The notes under the pieces: model-generated
Told to the model about the DNA's origin: nothing
The model's input: the letters and a program-made list of their open reading frames with translations, nothing else
Databases searched by the model: none
Assembly (NCBI GenBank): GCA_012522165.1
Contig: JAAYKZ010000127.1
Span: 1-6,087, forward strand
Length of the DNA stretch: 6,087 nt
Direction: 5' to 3'
DNA from: Clostridiales bacterium
GTDB taxonomy: Bacteria; Bacillota; Clostridia; Caldicoprobacterales; UBA3941
Program-made: the position numbers and the translations under genes
Part shown: one piece after another, positions 5,305 to 6,087 of the stretch
Layout of the letters: each line of letters begins with the position of its first letter
How positions within the stretch are numbered: position 1 is the stretch's first letter

Positions 5305-5901
5305 CTAAGAAAACAAATCTATGAGCTTGTCCCACCATTCAACAATTTTAAATTTATAAACTACTTTTGTATCTTCTTTAGTAGCTTCTTTCATTTCTTC
5401 AGCCAAATTTGTCTCTTCCTCAGCTACTCCATGGGAAATGTCCACAAAGCACAAAGGAGGAAACATTACACACCACCAATTAGCTCCCTCTCCCTTTCCA
5501 ATTACTACACGAAGGGCTTCATAATTTCCTGCAGGCAGCACCATATTGCCATATGCCTTTGTTGGAAAGTCAAAATGCCCAAGCACAGCCTGTACCTTAT
5601 ATCCAGTCATATATTTGTCTACCTCTTTATGTGCTAATTCTTCAATTTCATTAATCTTTTCCGGAACTAATTGACGGCTGTTTTCTAAAGAACATGATTG
5701 ACATAGCACTGTGCCAAATTCCTCTAATAATCTATCTCTAACCTTTAGCTTAATTGCCTGATCTAATCCTGAATCACTGTTTGCTATGACATGAAATCGC
5801 AAAAATTGCTGCTCTTGCCTAGGATGAGAGGAAACACTAGCAGTAAGAATCAATGATATGATTATAATCAATATGAAAGAAATAACTCTTTTAAATAACA
5901 T
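5305..5901 (-). CDS. spoIIR: Stage II sporulation protein R
   Basis: SpoIIR is made in the forespore under sigma-F and acts across the septum to trigger SpoIIGA-dependent processing of pro-sigma-E in the mother cell. The 198 residues carry an N-terminal hydrophobic export segment (about 5-24), then LRFHVIANSDSGLDQAIKLK (34-53) and VRD, and the family core YGNMVLPAGNYEALRVVIG (117-135) and NWWCVMFPPLCFVD (141-154), ending in VEWWDKL. I start it at ATG 5901, which has GGGGG (5914-5910) 8 nt upstream; the longer frame opens with TTG at 5952 without a ribosome binding site and would place 17 polar residues before the export segment. The start region is buried in an inverted repeat (5900-5953). 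A CxxC pair (Cys67, Cys70) is present. It lies 116 bp before sleB with no terminator recognised between them. Confidence 0.95.
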   Translation of the reverse strand: MLFKRVISFILIIIISLILTASVSSHPRQEQQFLRFHVIANSDSGLDQAIKLKVRDRLLEEFGTVLCQSCSLENSRQLVPEKINEIEELAHKEVDKYMTGYKVQAVLGHFDFPTKAYGNMVLPAGNYEALRVVIGKGEGANWWCVMFPPLCFVDISHGVAEEETNLAEEMKEATKEDTKVVYKFKIVEWWDKLIDLFS

Positions 5902-5953
5902 TGTCAATACCCCCGCTTTAACAGAATTAGCTTCTATGGAGAGTATTGACAAT
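5900..5953 (-). promoter_or_regulatory. Inverted repeat covering the spoIIR ribosome binding site and start
   Basis: ATTGTCAATAC (5900-5910) and GTATTGACAAT (5943-5953) are a perfect 11-bp inverted repeat. In a minus-strand transcript the pairing continues with C-G and G-U pairs between 5911-5914 and 5939-5942, giving a 15-bp stem around a 24-nt loop. The 3' arm contains the whole GGGGG ribosome binding site and two bases of the AUG. If the leader is transcribed from upstream of 5953, translation would be blocked unless the stem opens. If transcription begins within it, the arms instead act as DNA. Confidence 0.75.
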
Positions 5954-5969
5954 TACAGATTTTTTATAC
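5941..5969 (-). promoter_or_regulatory. Weak candidate sigma-F-type promoter for spoIIR
   Basis: On the minus strand GTATA (5969-5965), 14 bp, GTCAATACTC (5950-5941) resembles the sigma-F pattern (GYWTA at -35; G-rich start and spaced A residues at -10) only in part. Regulation of spoIIR by sigma-F is known in B. subtilis. The -10 would fall in the upstream arm of the inverted repeat. A TATAAT at 5983-5978 is an alternative -10 but has no good -35. Confidence 0.22.
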
Positions 5970-5984
5970 ATTACTACATTATAA

Positions 5985-6008
5985 AATTATATTATTAATA
6001 ATATAATT
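5985..6008. repeat. Perfect 24-bp AT-only palindrome upstream of spoIIR
   Basis: All 12 pairs match around the centre between 5996 and 5997. The sequence has no G or C, so chance is less unlikely than for mixed sequence. It could extrude as a cruciform, bind a regulator or serve as an UP-like element. Confidence 0.6.
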
Positions 6009-6087
6009 AAGTTAATTGATAATTTCTGATACTAAATCTTTAAACAAGCCTTGGTGTTAGTATATAAGTATGGACACGAAAAGTTTA

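Noticed and set aside
5431..5637. Plus-strand open frame of 68 codons inside spoIIR
   Set aside because: It is antisense to the most conserved part of spoIIR and has no family resemblance.
5902..5952. N-terminal extension of spoIIR by 17 residues from a TTG
   Set aside because: There is no ribosome binding site before the TTG, the extension is the inverted-repeat region, and it would precede the export segment.
6070..6087. ATG reading MDTKSL on the plus strand at the right edge
   Set aside because: Only six codons are visible, with no good ribosome binding site and only a poor upstream promoter match (TTGATA, 17 bp, TTTAAA at 6016-6044).
1..6087. tRNA, rRNA, CRISPR array, insertion sequence or prophage genes
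   Set aside because: No regular spaced repeats, transposase or integrase motifs, or cloverleaf-like RNA could be seen on either strand.

Overview
The window comes from a low-GC, endospore-forming member of the Firmicutes, most likely an anaerobic Clostridia-class bacterium. The evidence is a spore-DNA-binding protein, a spore cortex-lytic enzyme with its partner YpeB, and the sporulation signal SpoIIR, all AT-rich and all with strong AGGAGG-type ribosome binding sites. The small spore protein is of the short type I associate with Clostridia rather than Bacillus. I cannot name the genus. All seven genes I can support lie on the minus strand, so transcription runs from high to low coordinates.

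In transcription order: (1) 5305-5901 spoIIR, a secreted signal that triggers sigma-E activation in the mother cell. (2) 5188-4475 sleB and 4444-3092 ypeB, a two-gene operon for cortex hydrolysis at germination. (3) 2996-2823, a 57-residue alpha/beta-type small acid-soluble spore protein, closed by a very strong terminator at 2769-2809. (4) An operon of ddl (2660-1581), murI (1565-759) and a DUF1934/YwiB-like gene (709-257), with a sigma-A-like promoter at 2698-2726 and a terminator at 201-226. (5) 1-200, a gene-free leader and promoter region that appears to serve a further minus-strand gene just beyond the left edge. (6) 5954-6087, AT-rich upstream DNA of spoIIR with no supportable gene.

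Functionally the window joins two peptidoglycan themes. MurI makes D-glutamate and Ddl makes D-Ala-D-Ala, both precursors of the stem peptide of vegetative wall and spore cortex. SleB and YpeB degrade the cortex at germination. SpoIIR and the small spore protein belong to forespore development.

No phage, insertion sequence, CRISPR array, tRNA or rRNA is visible, and I see no convincing new multi-gene system. The unexplained structure is in the non-coding DNA. There is a perfect 11-bp inverted repeat (15 bp as RNA with G-U pairs) that buries the spoIIR ribosome binding site and start codon. A 20-bp perfect palindrome abuts the ribosome binding site of the spore protein gene. A pair of 15-bp dyads brackets a TATAAT box at the left edge, and a further 13-bp dyad lies at 149-179. 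Four genes (DUF1934, ddl, the spore protein gene and spoIIR) have longer open frames than I annotate; I trimmed each to the start that has a ribosome binding site.
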